Assembly: GCA_913056255.1 (NCBI GenBank)
Contig: CAJXLN010000010.1
Coordinates: 1-50,047, forward strand
Source of the DNA: an uncultured Thermotogae bacterium
GTDB taxonomy: Bacteria > Thermotogota > Thermotogae > Mesoaciditogales > Mesoaciditogaceae
Direction of reading: 5' to 3'
DNA length: 50,047 nucleotides
The notes below the pieces were generated by a model. That model saw nothing but the letters and a program-made list of their open reading frames with translations, did not search any database and was not told where the DNA came from. Made by a program: the position numbers and the translations under genes. Positions 1-8,791 of the stretch are shown piece by piece. The first letter of the stretch is position 1; each line of letters opens with the position of its first letter.

Positions 1-88
1 AGCGGTGTGCATTTCTTTTCTTCGCTCTTCTTCCATTTGAAGTTACATGCCAAAGTAAATCCTCAAATTCAATTGTCGTCTTTCTCAT
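1..88 (-). CDS. possible partial gene running off the left edge
   Basis: Reading leftwards from an ATG at 88, an open frame of 29 codons reaches the window edge without a stop and begins MRKTTIEFEDLLWHVTSNGR. The composition looks protein-like, but no clear Shine-Dalgarno sequence precedes the ATG and no family is recognised. It would be divergent to the lar operon. From 89 to 295 I see no convincing RNA gene, terminator or strong promoter. Confidence 0.2.
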   Translation of the reverse strand, partial: MRKTTIEFEDLLWHVTSNGRRAKKRNAHR

Positions 89-295
89 GAAAAGAACATG
101 ACACAAAATAATTTTCAGGACTTGATCACTATTTTCTTCGAAAAATGCGGTCAGACAATTGAGCTACCGATCTATTCCCCAAAAACAATAGAAGTGAGGG
201 AACTCGACCCACAACCTATGAAAAGTTGAGAATTAATCAAAACAAAAAGAAGTATCATAATTCAAAAAGTGTCGATTTTTACAAGGAAGAAAATC

Positions 296-1108
296 ATGGA
301 CATTATGGAGAAATATGAAAGATTAAAAAAAGATATCGAAAAAGCAGGAAGAGTTGTAGTGGCCTTCTCGGGTGGTGTGGACAGCACCTTCCTACTTAAA
401 GTGTGCAAGGATACTCTTGGTACTCAAAATGTTATAGCTGTAACTGCCACTTCGCCTATAAGATTTCAAGAAGATTTTGAAAACACCAGAAACTTGGCAA
501 AAGAGATGGGAATCAAACTTATCGAGCTAAAAGTAAACGAACTTGAAAACGAGCTTTTCAAAAGAAACGATGAACTGCGGTGTTATTACTGTAAATTCGG
601 TCTTCTTTCGAAGATCAAAGAAGTTGCAAAATCCAACAACATCGATCGTATATTAGACGGAACGAACTACGACGATGTAAGAACGGATTATCGTCCGGGA
701 ATAAGGGCTCTCAAGGAACTTGAAATTTTGAGTCCCCTTAGAGATAATGAATTCACAAAAGAAGAAATCAGAAAGCTCTCAAAAGAGTTTAAACTCAAGA
801 CCTGGGACAGGCCACCATTGGGTTGTTGCCTTGCAACACGATTTCGATATGGTATCAGAATAAATGAGGAAAGACTTGAAAAACTGAGGAAGATGGAAAA
901 TTATTTGCGTTCACTCGGACTAACTTTAGACAGGGCGAGATACCATGATGATAATACGATAAGAATCGAAACTTTGCCTCAAGAAATGGATGTGATCATG
1001 AAAAACAGGGAACAAATAGTTAAAATGGCGAAAGGTCTTGGCTTCAAATACATTTCTATGGATCTTCAGGGTTACAGGACAGGGAGCATGAACGAGGTGC
1101 TACGATGA
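296..1108 (+). CDS. larE: LarE, ATP-dependent sulfur insertion enzyme for nickel-pincer cofactor
   Basis: LarE adenylates the carboxylates of the LarB product and converts them to thiocarboxylates, the second stage of nickel-pincer nucleotide synthesis in the cytoplasm. The PP-loop SGGVDS is at residues 25-30. C96 and C99 form a CxxC, and C177/C178 sit where the sacrificial cysteine of Lactobacillus LarE is found (GCCLATRF). This three-site pattern resembles the iron-sulfur LarE type known from T. maritima, which recycles sulfur instead of consuming its own cysteine; that is inference from the cysteines. The ATG at 296 is chosen because AAGGAAG lies just before it; an upstream in-frame GTG at 269 has no ribosome-binding site. 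The stop overlaps the larB start by 4 bases. Confidence 0.92.
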   Translation: MDIMEKYERLKKDIEKAGRVVVAFSGGVDSTFLLKVCKDTLGTQNVIAVTATSPIRFQEDFENTRNLAKEMGIKLIELKVNELENELFKRNDELRCYYCKFGLLSKIKEVAKSNNIDRILDGTNYDDVRTDYRPGIRALKELEILSPLRDNEFTKEEIRKLSKEFKLKTWDRPPLGCCLATRFRYGIRINEERLEKLRKMENYLRSLGLTLDRARYHDDNTIRIETLPQEMDVIMKNREQIVKMAKGLGFKYISMDLQGYRTGSMNEVLR

Positions 1109-1845
1109 ATCTGAGAAAGTTCTTAGAGAGTTTCAAAAATGGAGAGATGTCTTTAGATGATGTTATCAAAGCGATCAACGATAATGAATATGAAGATCTG
1201 GGATTTGCCAAGATAGACCATTCACGTGAAAAGCGAAGGGGATTTCCAGAAGTTCTGTTTTGTCAGGGGAAAACCACTGATCAGATAATCAAGATCATGA
1301 AAAGCTTAACTCAACGACACGAAAATATTTTGGCAACACGGGCTGAGAAAGAAGTTTACGAAAAGGTTAAAAAATCGATAATCGGTGCCAGATACAATTC
1401 GATCGCAAAAACTATAGTGGTTGAGAGAAATCCTTTGCCTAAAGTTGGTAAGATACTCATTATCAGCGCAGGTACATCTGACCAACCCGTTGTGGAAGAG
1501 ATTAGAGAAAGTGCCTCTGTGATGGGAAATAACGTGGAGATGTTGTTAGACGTCGGAGTTGCCGGAATTCATAGACTTCTGAGAAATGTTGAAAAACTCA
1601 AAAAAGCCAAAGTGATCGTGGTAGTAGCCGGAATGGATGGGGCACTTCCAAGTGTTGTGGCGGGACTCGTTGACAAGCCAGTTGTTGCCGTTCCCACGAG
1701 TGTGGGATATGGCGTGAATTTCAATGGAGTAGCTCCGCTTTTAACGATGTTAAATAACTGTTCAGGAGGTATTGGCGTGGTGAATATAGACAACGGATTT
1801 GGCGCGGCACACCTTGCTTCCTTGATAAATAAAATAAAGGAGTGA
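1105..1845 (+). CDS. larB: LarB, pyridinium-3,5-biscarboxylate mononucleotide synthase
   Basis: LarB carboxylates the pyridine ring of nicotinic acid adenine dinucleotide and releases AMP, the first step of nickel-pincer nucleotide synthesis. The C-terminal half (from about residue 110) is PurE/AIR-carboxylase-like, with glycine-rich GTSDQPV and GVAGIHRL segments. The NNCSGGIGV stretch near residue 219 carries the cysteine expected to attack the substrate in this family. Length (246 residues) is normal. It overlaps larE by an ATGA junction and is followed 6 bases later by larC, so the three genes are surely co-transcribed. Confidence 0.93.
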   Translation: MNLRKFLESFKNGEMSLDDVIKAINDNEYEDLGFAKIDHSREKRRGFPEVLFCQGKTTDQIIKIMKSLTQRHENILATRAEKEVYEKVKKSIIGARYNSIAKTIVVERNPLPKVGKILIISAGTSDQPVVEEIRESASVMGNNVEMLLDVGVAGIHRLLRNVEKLKKAKVIVVVAGMDGALPSVVAGLVDKPVVAVPTSVGYGVNFNGVAPLLTMLNNCSGGIGVVNIDNGFGAAHLASLINKIKE

Positions 1846-1851
1846 AAAGAG

Positions 1852-3027
1852 TTGGATGCTTACTTCGATATCTTTTCTGGTATCAGTGGAAATATGACGT
1901 TGGGAGCTCTGATCGATGCTGGCCTTTCACTTGAAAATCTCAAAAAAGAGCTTTCCAAACTTGGAATGAAAGACGAGTATGAGATTGTATCGAAAAAAGT
2001 TCTGAAAAACGGAATGTCTGCCACCTATATCAACGTAGAATTGAAAAAACATGTGCATGCACACAGACACCTGCATGACATTCAAGAAATGATAGATAAA
2101 AGTGGCATTTCAAAGTTCGCAAAAGAAAAAAGCAAAGAGATCTTCTTGAATCTCGCGAAGGCCGAGTCAAAAATACACGGCATCGATATAAACGAGATCC
2201 ACTTTCATGAAGTTGGCGCTACTGACGCAATCATAGATATTGTAGGTTCGATCATTGGAATGGAGCTTTTATCGATCGAACGAATACAGGCTTCTCCCAT
2301 CCATGTTGGAACTGGTTTTGTCGAAAGCGCACACGGTAAAATTCCAGTTCCGGCTCCAGCAACGATGGAACTTCTCAAGGGAGTTCCCACTTATTCCACA
2401 GGTATAAAATCGGAACTCACGACGCCAACTGGGGCAGCGATAATCACAACGCTTGCCGAATCTTTTGGCCCAAGGCCAGAAATGCGAATATTGAAAAACT
2501 CTTACGGCGCCGGAACTCGAGATCTTGAAATTCCAAACCTCTTAAGGCTGAATTTAGGGGAATTCGTTGAATCGAACTTCAAAAGAGATTTCGTTGATGT
2601 AGTCGAAACGACCATTGACGATATGAACCCACAATTTTACGAATACGTTATGGAAAGACTTTTTGAGGCTGGAGCTTTAGATGTGTTTTTAACGCCAGTT
2701 CAAATGAAAAAAAGCAGACCTGGCTCAAATATCACGGTATTAGTTGAAGATGACTCTCTCGAGGAAATCGTGAAGATACTTCTAACTGAAACCACCACGC
2801 TTGGTGTAAGAATTTCAAAGAAAATTCAAAGATATTGTCTTGAAAGAGAAATCAAATCGGTCGAAACTGAGTGGGGGAAGATCAGAGTAAAAGTTGCCCG
2901 GGATCGAGATTCCGTTTTAAATGTTTCTCCAGAGTACGAAGACTGCAAAAAGGTATCTTTAGAAAATAACATTCCATTGAAAGTTATTTACAATGCCGCC
3001 CTCAAAGCTTACGGGGAAGTGAAATGA
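1852..3027 (+). CDS. larC: LarC, nickel-pincer cofactor nickel insertase
   Basis: LarC is the CTP-dependent cyclometallase that inserts nickel into the pincer ligand made by LarB and LarE. The N-terminus (DIFSGISGNMTLGALIDAG) is typical, a histidine-rich stretch (HVHAHRHLH, about residue 65-75) is in place, and HFHEVGATDAIIDIVG follows. In Lactobacillus larC is two overlapping frames joined by programmed frameshifting; here the 391 codons form one uninterrupted frame. The start is a TTG placed 9 bases after AAGGAG (1837-1842), which overlaps the end of larB. Confidence 0.93.
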   Translation: MDAYFDIFSGISGNMTLGALIDAGLSLENLKKELSKLGMKDEYEIVSKKVLKNGMSATYINVELKKHVHAHRHLHDIQEMIDKSGISKFAKEKSKEIFLNLAKAESKIHGIDINEIHFHEVGATDAIIDIVGSIIGMELLSIERIQASPIHVGTGFVESAHGKIPVPAPATMELLKGVPTYSTGIKSELTTPTGAAIITTLAESFGPRPEMRILKNSYGAGTRDLEIPNLLRLNLGEFVESNFKRDFVDVVETTIDDMNPQFYEYVMERLFEAGALDVFLTPVQMKKSRPGSNITVLVEDDSLEEIVKILLTETTTLGVRISKKIQRYCLEREIKSVETEWGKIRVKVARDRDSVLNVSPEYEDCKKVSLENNIPLKVIYNAALKAYGEVK

Positions 3028-3033
3028 AGAAAA

Positions 3034-4050
3034 ATGAATCTTCTGCGTAAACGAATGTGGAGCTTACTCACAATCGTTTTCATTTTCAATCTGATCGTGT
3101 GGTTTCTGCCTCTTTTGATGAGATTTTCCGGAACATTCCTGACCATAGGGGCACTCGCTTACTTTTTTGGCCTCAGACACGCCTTTGACGCAGATCACAT
3201 AGCCGCTATAGATAACGTGACGAGAAAACTAAGACAAGACGGAGAAAAACCTGTAGCAGTCGGCTTTTTCTTCTCAATGGGTCATTCAACAGTTGTGATA
3301 CTGTTATCGTTGGGGTTGGTGTTGATTACAAAAGAAGTGCAAGGGCAAATGGGTATCCTGAAAGAAATAGGAGGGTTGATCGGGACGATTGTCTCGGCAA
3401 GTTTTTTAACTCTCATCGGTCTCATAAATTTTTTCATTTTCTGGAAACTGTACCAACTTTTCAAAGAGTACCAAAAGACTAAAGAAAAAACTAAAGAAAT
3501 CAGTGAAGACATTCAAAATAGTGTAGATAACATGCTTATAAAACGCGGCCTTATGGGGAATTTTTTTAAATTCTTGTACAAGAAAATAGACGCCAGTTGG
3601 AAGATGTATCCGATAGGATTTTTGTTTGGACTGGGATTTGACACGGCGACAGAAATTGCAATACTTGGAATATCAGCAACGATGGCTCAAAATGGCCAAG
3701 CTGTGTGGCAGATCATGATTTTTCCGTTACTTTTCACGGCTGGTATGAGCATGATGGACACATTGGATGGTATAGCCATGATGAAAATTTATGATTGGGC
3801 CATGGTGAATGTGATAAGAAAACTCTTTTTCAACATGACGATCACCGGCCTCTCCGTTTTCATTGCTTTGATCGTTGGTATGATCGAATGGCTTCAAGTT
3901 TTTGCAAATCATTTTAAATTCGGTGGCGCCTTTTGGAATTACGTTGAAAACATCAACTTCGGTGTCCTTGGAATCGTGATTGCCGTTTCGATGATTTTTG
4001 TGTGGATTTTTTCTTATCTTTACTATAGGAAAGTCCTTGAAGTTATGTAA
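3034..4050 (+). CDS. NiCoT-family nickel/cobalt permease
   Basis: A single-component membrane permease of the HoxN/NixA (NiCoT) family for Ni2+ or Co2+ uptake. The defining motif RHAFDADHIAAIDN is in an early helix, followed by FFFSMGHSTVV and LGFDTATE, the three family signatures. About eight hydrophobic segments are visible, with a charged loop rich in Lys and Glu (about residues 145-180) between the two halves. It starts 6 bases after larC, so nickel is the likely substrate, supplying LarC. The Shine-Dalgarno sequence is weak; translation is probably coupled to larC. Confidence 0.92.
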   Translation: MNLLRKRMWSLLTIVFIFNLIVWFLPLLMRFSGTFLTIGALAYFFGLRHAFDADHIAAIDNVTRKLRQDGEKPVAVGFFFSMGHSTVVILLSLGLVLITKEVQGQMGILKEIGGLIGTIVSASFLTLIGLINFFIFWKLYQLFKEYQKTKEKTKEISEDIQNSVDNMLIKRGLMGNFFKFLYKKIDASWKMYPIGFLFGLGFDTATEIAILGISATMAQNGQAVWQIMIFPLLFTAGMSMMDTLDGIAMMKIYDWAMVNVIRKLFFNMTITGLSVFIALIVGMIEWLQVFANHFKFGGAFWNYVENINFGVLGIVIAVSMIFVWIFSYLYYRKVLEVM

Positions 4051-4064
4051 AGGAGGGATGAAAT

Positions 4065-5198
4065 ATGAATCATAGAAAATTTGGAAAATATGATTTTAAA
4101 ACATCAGTTCTTGGCTTTGGATGTATGCGACTTCCCGTCATTGACAACGATTACTCTAAAATAGATGAAAGAGAAGCGATCAAAATGGTGAGGTATGCCA
4201 TAGATAACGGGGTCAATTACATTGACACGGCATATCCTTATCATAAAGGAAACAGTGAATTGTTCGTTGCCAAAGCTTTAAAAGATGGCTACAGAGAAAA
4301 GGTGTATCTCGCCACGAAATCTCCTGTTTGGCTTGTGAAATCACACGAAGATTTTGATAAGTATCTCAATGAACAGCTTTCAAAATTGGAAACCGATCAC
4401 ATTGATATGTACCTCCTTCATGCACTGAACAAAGACAGATGGACAACTTTGAAAGAACAGAGAGTTTTCGATTTTATACGAAAAGCCTTATCCGATGGAA
4501 GAATTCGACACATAGGTTTCTCGTTTCATGACGACTTAAAAACATTTAAAGATATCGTTGACTCATACGATTGGGATTTTTGTCAAATCCAATTTAACTA
4601 TATGGACGAGCACTATCAGGCAGGTATTGCCGGACTTAGGTATGCACATAAAAAAAACATGGCTGTCATTGTCATGGAGCCCATAAAAGGTGGAAAGCTC
4701 GCAAACCGTGTGTCAAAAGATGCCATGGAGATTTTCAAGAGCGCATCTGCTAACAGAAGCGCTGCGGAGTGGGCTTTAAGATGGGTTTGGTCTCATCCGG
4801 AGGTAACACTTCTCTTGAGTGGAATGAGCAACATGGAACAAGTTGTGGAGAACGTGAAAATCGCAAGTAATCTCAATTACACACTTAAAGATGAGGAAAT
4901 GAAAACGATCGATGCCGTGAGAAAAATATATAAGGCTAAAGTAAAAGTTGATTGCACAAGTTGCGGATACTGCGTACCATGCCCAAATGGTGTTGCCATT
5001 CCGACTATTTTCAACCTCTATAACGACGCTTTCATTTTTGACAACTTGAAAGATTCTCAAGAAGGATATAAGTTGTTGATCGATCAAAAATCAGATGCAT
5101 CGCAATGCGTTGAATGTGGGCAATGCGAAAGTGTCTGTCCACAACACCTTTCAATAATAAAGTCTTTGAAAAACGCAAGAGCCACCCTTGAAATTTAG
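4065..5198 (+). CDS. aldo/keto reductase with C-terminal ferredoxin-like domain
   Basis: The first ~275 residues are an aldo/keto reductase barrel: GFGCMRLP near the start, DTAYPYH (catalytic Asp and Tyr), ATKSP (Lys) and YLLHALN (His). The last ~90 residues carry CTSCGYCVPCP and CVECGQCESVCP, enough cysteines for two [4Fe-4S] clusters, as in COG1453-type reductases that may exchange electrons with ferredoxin. Substrate unknown. The start has an excellent site (AAAGGAGGG) and lies 14 bases after the permease, so it probably belongs to the lar transcript, but a link to the nickel cofactor is not established. A small perfect hairpin, TAGGAG-ATA-CTCCTA, starts at the stop codon. Confidence 0.9.
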   Translation: MNHRKFGKYDFKTSVLGFGCMRLPVIDNDYSKIDEREAIKMVRYAIDNGVNYIDTAYPYHKGNSELFVAKALKDGYREKVYLATKSPVWLVKSHEDFDKYLNEQLSKLETDHIDMYLLHALNKDRWTTLKEQRVFDFIRKALSDGRIRHIGFSFHDDLKTFKDIVDSYDWDFCQIQFNYMDEHYQAGIAGLRYAHKKNMAVIVMEPIKGGKLANRVSKDAMEIFKSASANRSAAEWALRWVWSHPEVTLLLSGMSNMEQVVENVKIASNLNYTLKDEEMKTIDAVRKIYKAKVKVDCTSCGYCVPCPNGVAIPTIFNLYNDAFIFDNLKDSQEGYKLLIDQKSDASQCVECGQCESVCPQHLSIIKSLKNARATLEI

Positions 5199-5264
5199 GA
5201 GATACTCCTACCAACCTTGCTTGAGAAAGAGTTCTTTTGTTTATTCACCTCTTGATTTAGGATC

Positions 5265-5423
5265 TCACATTTTATTCAATATCTTATCCTGGCCGTAGAT
5301 GCCGAGGTAATGAGTGCCCTTTGGCACCATTACTTCCACTTTCATGCCCGAGTGGGATTCTCCAGTGAAGAATGTCTTCCCCACTGTCAACATCAGTTGT
5401 AAAATAGGGAAAACATCAGTCAA
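5265..5423 (-). pseudogene. gene-like fragment, copy A of a two-copy dispersed repeat
   Basis: On the minus strand a 52-codon frame from TTG 5423 (or an internal ATG) to TGA 5265 contains TVGKTFFTGESHSGMK and KVEVMVPKGTHYLGIYGQ. No ribosome-binding site is visible. The DNA from about 5283 to 5386 is clearly related to 17060-17190 on the plus strand, and the resemblance holds in this reading frame. It lies antisense across the leader and promoter of the ABC exporter. I do not recognise the protein; it is probably a remnant. A bulged hairpin, GTAATG-A-GTGCC / GGCAC-CATTAC, is at 5307-5333. Confidence 0.3.
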
Positions 5424-5431
5424 AAGCCCTA

Positions 5432-5440
5432 TGTTATAAT
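5432..5440 (+). promoter_or_regulatory. extended -10 promoter for the ABC exporter
   Basis: TGTTATAAT is a perfect extended -10 element, 28 bases before the start codon at 5468. No good -35 hexamer is seen at 16-18 bases, as is usual for extended -10 promoters. AGGAGG at 5456-5461 then directs translation of the ATG six bases further on. Confidence 0.55.
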
Positions 5441-5467
5441 CTTCTCAAAGCCCTCAGGAGGTGTTTT

Positions 5468-6391
5468 ATGGCAAAGGAAACGATCATCGAAGTGAATGAT
5501 CTCAAAAAGCATTATAGAAATGTAAAAGCCGTCGATGGCATATCATTCAAGGTGTTAAGAGGAGAAGTTTTTACACTCCTCGGGCCAAACGGTGCTGGAA
5601 AAACCACAACTCTTGAGGTACTTGAAGGTTTAAAAACGTACGATTCTGGAAAGATAACCATGTTCGGAAAAACGTTGCATGCCAATATTCCACGTGAGAT
5701 AAGGGAAAGAATAGGTGTGGTACTTCAAGAAAACAATTTCATAGAACACTTGACGGTAGCCGAGATCTTGAAGATGTTCAGGAATTTTTATCCAAGCCCT
5801 ATGAAAGTAGCGGAAGTTCTGAAAATCGTCAGTCTTCAAGAAAAGCGCAGAGCACATGTTGAAAAGCTCTCGGGCGGCCAGCGGCAGCGTCTTGCGATAG
5901 GTAGTGCGCTCATTGGAAATCCCGATCTGATATTCATGGATGAGCCAACCACGGGTTTGGATCCCCAAGCCAGAAGGAATATCTGGGACATGATCGAAAA
6001 ATTCAAGAACTCTGGAAAGACCATTTTTCTCACGACTCATTACATGGAAGAAGCTGAAATGCTTTCTGATTATGTTTACATAATGGACCATGGTAAGATA
6101 ATCGCCAAGGGAACACCTCAAAAATTGATATCTTCCTTTGGTGAGGATAAGATCATAGAGGCACGCGTGAATACGGATGGTAACAAGATCCTTGAGCTCA
6201 AGGAATTTTTTAACGACGCAGAAATAGAGAAATCTAAGGTGATTTTTGGAGCATCAGATGTTCCAAAAGCTATGAAATCTTTTCTTAATTGGGCTGAAAC
6301 TAACTCAATCAAAGTGGAGGATATCGTTGTACGTCAATCCAACCTTGAAGATGTTTTTCTAAAACTCACCGGCAGAGGTCTTAGAGACTAA
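5468..6391 (+). CDS. ABC-2 exporter ATP-binding subunit
   Basis: Cytoplasmic ATPase of a DrrA/CcmA-type ABC exporter. Walker A GPNGAGKTTT is near residue 40, Q-loop in VLQENNF, signature LSGGQRQR, Walker B LIFMDEPTTGLDP and the switch His in FLTTHYMEEA. The C-terminal ~80 residues after the nucleotide-binding domain are the extension typical of this class. The start has a strong AGGAGG. The TAA stop overlaps the next ATG by one base (TAATG), and two permeases follow, so this is a complete three-gene exporter. The substrate (drug, lipid or polymer) cannot be told from sequence. Confidence 0.93.
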   Translation: MAKETIIEVNDLKKHYRNVKAVDGISFKVLRGEVFTLLGPNGAGKTTTLEVLEGLKTYDSGKITMFGKTLHANIPREIRERIGVVLQENNFIEHLTVAEILKMFRNFYPSPMKVAEVLKIVSLQEKRRAHVEKLSGGQRQRLAIGSALIGNPDLIFMDEPTTGLDPQARRNIWDMIEKFKNSGKTIFLTTHYMEEAEMLSDYVYIMDHGKIIAKGTPQKLISSFGEDKIIEARVNTDGNKILELKEFFNDAEIEKSKVIFGASDVPKAMKSFLNWAETNSIKVEDIVVRQSNLEDVFLKLTGRGLRD

Positions 6392-7569
6392 TGAAGCGAA
6401 CTTTTACTATTTTTAAAAGTCTTTCCCTTTCAAGCTTAAGAAGTCCAGGCGCGTTATTTTGGACTGTGGTATTTCCGGTGCTACTTCTGGTAATTCTTAG
6501 CTCCATATTTTCGAACGTTGGGAAATCAGTTTCTGTTAAAGTTGCAGTTGTAAATGAGAGCTCGACCTTCAAAGGTACGAATATGGATTTTGCTTCTCAT
6601 ATAGTCGAAGCTCTAAATGGCATGTCTAAAGCAACTGACGATAAAACGCCTCTCCTATCGATTGAATCGAGTACAACACGAAGTTTTCTCCAGAATTCGA
6701 TAAAAAAGCTAAAACTCGGCAAAATAGATGCTGTCTTGATCATACCCAAATTTTTCAATACATATCTTTACGCTCGCACACTTCATTTTCCATTGAAAGT
6801 GAAGAACGAGTCACTTGAGATATACACACAACGTAACAGCCAAAGCTCCAACATCGCCTTTTCTCTCCTTGATTCCATTGTTAATGCTTTCAACAGAGAA
6901 TTCATAAAGCGTTCGGGAATAACCGATCAAGTGATTCCAGAAATCAAATACGTTTCGATTGGGAAAAATTCATCTTTTTCATACATGAATTTCCTTATCA
7001 CTGGGATAATCGTAATGGCCTTTATGACGGTTGCACTTTTTGGAGTAACCGATGATCTGCTCGTTCAACGTGAAAAAAAGGTTCTGCGAAGGATTTTTGT
7101 TGCTCCGATCAATCGTAGTCATTACCTTTTTGGGATGACTTTTTCCAATTGGGCTTTAGAGTTCGTTCAACTCGCTTTAATTCTTGTTGTTGGTATGTGG
7201 ATGGGAGCAAAATTGAAAATTGGACCAAGTGCGGTTTTTTATCTTCTTTTAGCTCTTTTTACCACAACGCCACTTGGATTTTTTGTTTCAAGTTTTGCCA
7301 AAAGCGCCAATTCGGGAAGTGCTCTGGCCAATGTTTTTAACTTTTTTTTCATGTTTCTCGGAGGTCTATTTTTCCCGGTCAACAACGTTCCGACTGCTCT
7401 TAAAGTTTTCGTTTACTCCATACCCACGACGTATCTCGCTAACGGATTAAGAGACTCAATGGGTGTCAGCCCTTCACCAACGCCTGCCTATTTGAATGTG
7501 CTTGTACCGATAATTTGGGCAGTAGTTATGACTCTGTACAGTATGCGACATTTCAAGTGGGAGGTGTGA
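6391..7569 (+). CDS. ABC-2 type permease subunit
   Basis: Membrane subunit of the exporter. One N-terminal hydrophobic helix (FPVLLLVILSSIFS) is followed by a ~150-residue extracytoplasmic domain, then five or six hydrophobic segments beginning at GIIVMAFMTVALFGVTDD. The motif VLRRIFVAPINRSHYLFGM and the late segment LGGLFFPVNNVPTALKVF are characteristic of ABC-2 (PF01061/PF12698-like) permeases. It is translationally coupled to the ATPase gene and pairs with the next permease, presumably as a heterodimer. Confidence 0.9.
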   Translation: MKRTFTIFKSLSLSSLRSPGALFWTVVFPVLLLVILSSIFSNVGKSVSVKVAVVNESSTFKGTNMDFASHIVEALNGMSKATDDKTPLLSIESSTTRSFLQNSIKKLKLGKIDAVLIIPKFFNTYLYARTLHFPLKVKNESLEIYTQRNSQSSNIAFSLLDSIVNAFNREFIKRSGITDQVIPEIKYVSIGKNSSFSYMNFLITGIIVMAFMTVALFGVTDDLLVQREKKVLRRIFVAPINRSHYLFGMTFSNWALEFVQLALILVVGMWMGAKLKIGPSAVFYLLLALFTTTPLGFFVSSFAKSANSGSALANVFNFFFMFLGGLFFPVNNVPTALKVFVYSIPTTYLANGLRDSMGVSPSPTPAYLNVLVPIIWAVVMTLYSMRHFKWEV

Positions 7570-7570
7570 T

Positions 7571-8599
7571 ATGAAATTCTGGACAAGCCTTTGGGCTTTG
7601 ACTCTGCATGCCCTCCGTGATAGAAGAAGTACTCTTGTCAATTTTTTATTTCCACTTGTTATACTGATCATATTTGGGAATGTTTTTTCTTGGACGAGCT
7701 CTCAATCTACTGTGAAAGTTGCTTTTACAGGAACAAAACTTCCGAGAATTGAAAGAGTTAAATACGTAGAGTTTCAAAACCTGAGTGCCCTCAAAAAAGC
7801 AATTCTCGCTCAAAAAGTGGATTTTGGACTTTCACTTAAAGGAAAAATTTTGAAGATATATCTCAATCCATCCAACATACAATCTAACGATTATTACATA
7901 TCCATAGGAAAACGCGTATCCAAAAAGATAAACGAATCAAAAGGTATCGTCTCAATGATAAACGTAAAACGAACAGAAGTTTCTTTTTCTGGGAAAAAAT
8001 TCAATTACCTCGGCGATCTGATCCCTGGCATTCTCGCTTTGAGTATATTCTCCGTCGGGATCTTTTCAATGACCGCCGGATTAGCACATTTAAGAGATAA
8101 AAAGGTGATGAAAAAACTCTGGACAACTCCCATATCACGTTGGCACTTTTACGGTGCTTTTATTCTCGAAAAAGTCATCGAAACTTACATATCTATTCTT
8201 GCACTATTTGGAATAGCCATAATCATGTTTGGTGCACATTACAGTGTGGATTGGTTCAAATTCACAATCCTCGTGTTGTCAGCAACTTTCGGAATGATGG
8301 GAATTGGAATGATAATATTGCTCCTTTCACCTAACGCCAAGGTCTCAAGTGAAATTTCAAGTGTCCTTTACACGTTGGCTACGTTTTTTGCCGGTGTGTA
8401 CTTCCCGATAAAAATCATGCCACCGATCATGCAACGTGTGGCATATTCACTTCCTCTCGTTTACATCGTAGACGCGATGAAGTACACGACCAACATCGCT
8501 CCAATGTCACCCGCTAAGTTCTATTTGATAATCGCCGTGATGTTAGTTGGATTTATCCTTGTTTTAATGGGATTCAGCAAAGTGTTCAAATCGGAGTAA
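7571..8599 (+). CDS. ABC-2 type permease subunit (second)
   Basis: A second, shorter permease with the same plan: an N-terminal helix (LVNFLFPLVILIIFGNVF), an extracytoplasmic domain of ~110 residues, then membrane helices starting at LIPGILALSIFSVGIFSMT. KKLWTTPISRWHFYGAF and FFAGVYFPIKIMPP match the equivalent motifs of the preceding gene, so the two are paralogues, though diverged. It begins one base after the previous stop and ends the operon; a hairpin follows immediately. Confidence 0.9.
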   Translation: MKFWTSLWALTLHALRDRRSTLVNFLFPLVILIIFGNVFSWTSSQSTVKVAFTGTKLPRIERVKYVEFQNLSALKKAILAQKVDFGLSLKGKILKIYLNPSNIQSNDYYISIGKRVSKKINESKGIVSMINVKRTEVSFSGKKFNYLGDLIPGILALSIFSVGIFSMTAGLAHLRDKKVMKKLWTTPISRWHFYGAFILEKVIETYISILALFGIAIIMFGAHYSVDWFKFTILVLSATFGMMGIGMIILLLSPNAKVSSEISSVLYTLATFFAGVYFPIKIMPPIMQRVAYSLPLVYIVDAMKYTTNIAPMSPAKFYLIIAVMLVGFILVLMGFSKVFKSE

Positions 8600-8600
8600 A

Positions 8601-8644
8601 AATCGAGTAGAAGAAAGGGGAAAATTCCATTCTCCTACTCGATT
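8601..8644 (+). terminator. hairpin just after the exporter operon
   Basis: AATCGAGTAG (8601-8610) pairs exactly with CTACTCGATT (8635-8644), and the inner bases continue the stem with one mismatch. It starts two bases after the stop codon at 8599. No T-run follows, so it may act as a 3' end stabiliser rather than a classical intrinsic terminator. Confidence 0.45.
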
Positions 8645-8672
8645 GCATTACATGAAACTAAGGACTCCATTC

Positions 8673-8710
8673 AAAAAGCCGAGGATGGGGGGATGGGACC
8701 TCAACTTTTT
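8673..8710 (-). terminator. intrinsic terminator of the iadA/binding-protein operon
   Basis: Read on the minus strand, AAAAAGTTGAGG pairs over 12 positions with CCTCGGCTTTTT, using two G-U pairs that exist only in the minus-strand RNA, around a C-rich 14-base loop; the 3' arm ends in five T. It lies about 80 bases past the stop at 8792 and so should end the leftward operon. Confidence 0.65.
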
Positions 8711-8791
8711 AGAATGCTTGCACTGTCAAGTATGACTATTTCATTCAGAATGACCAAAAATCTATTTCGAGATACTATTACCTATACATAT

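Noticed and set aside
1852-3027. Programmed frameshift in larC as in Lactobacillus
   Set aside because: The gene is one continuous frame from TTG to stop, so no frameshift is needed.
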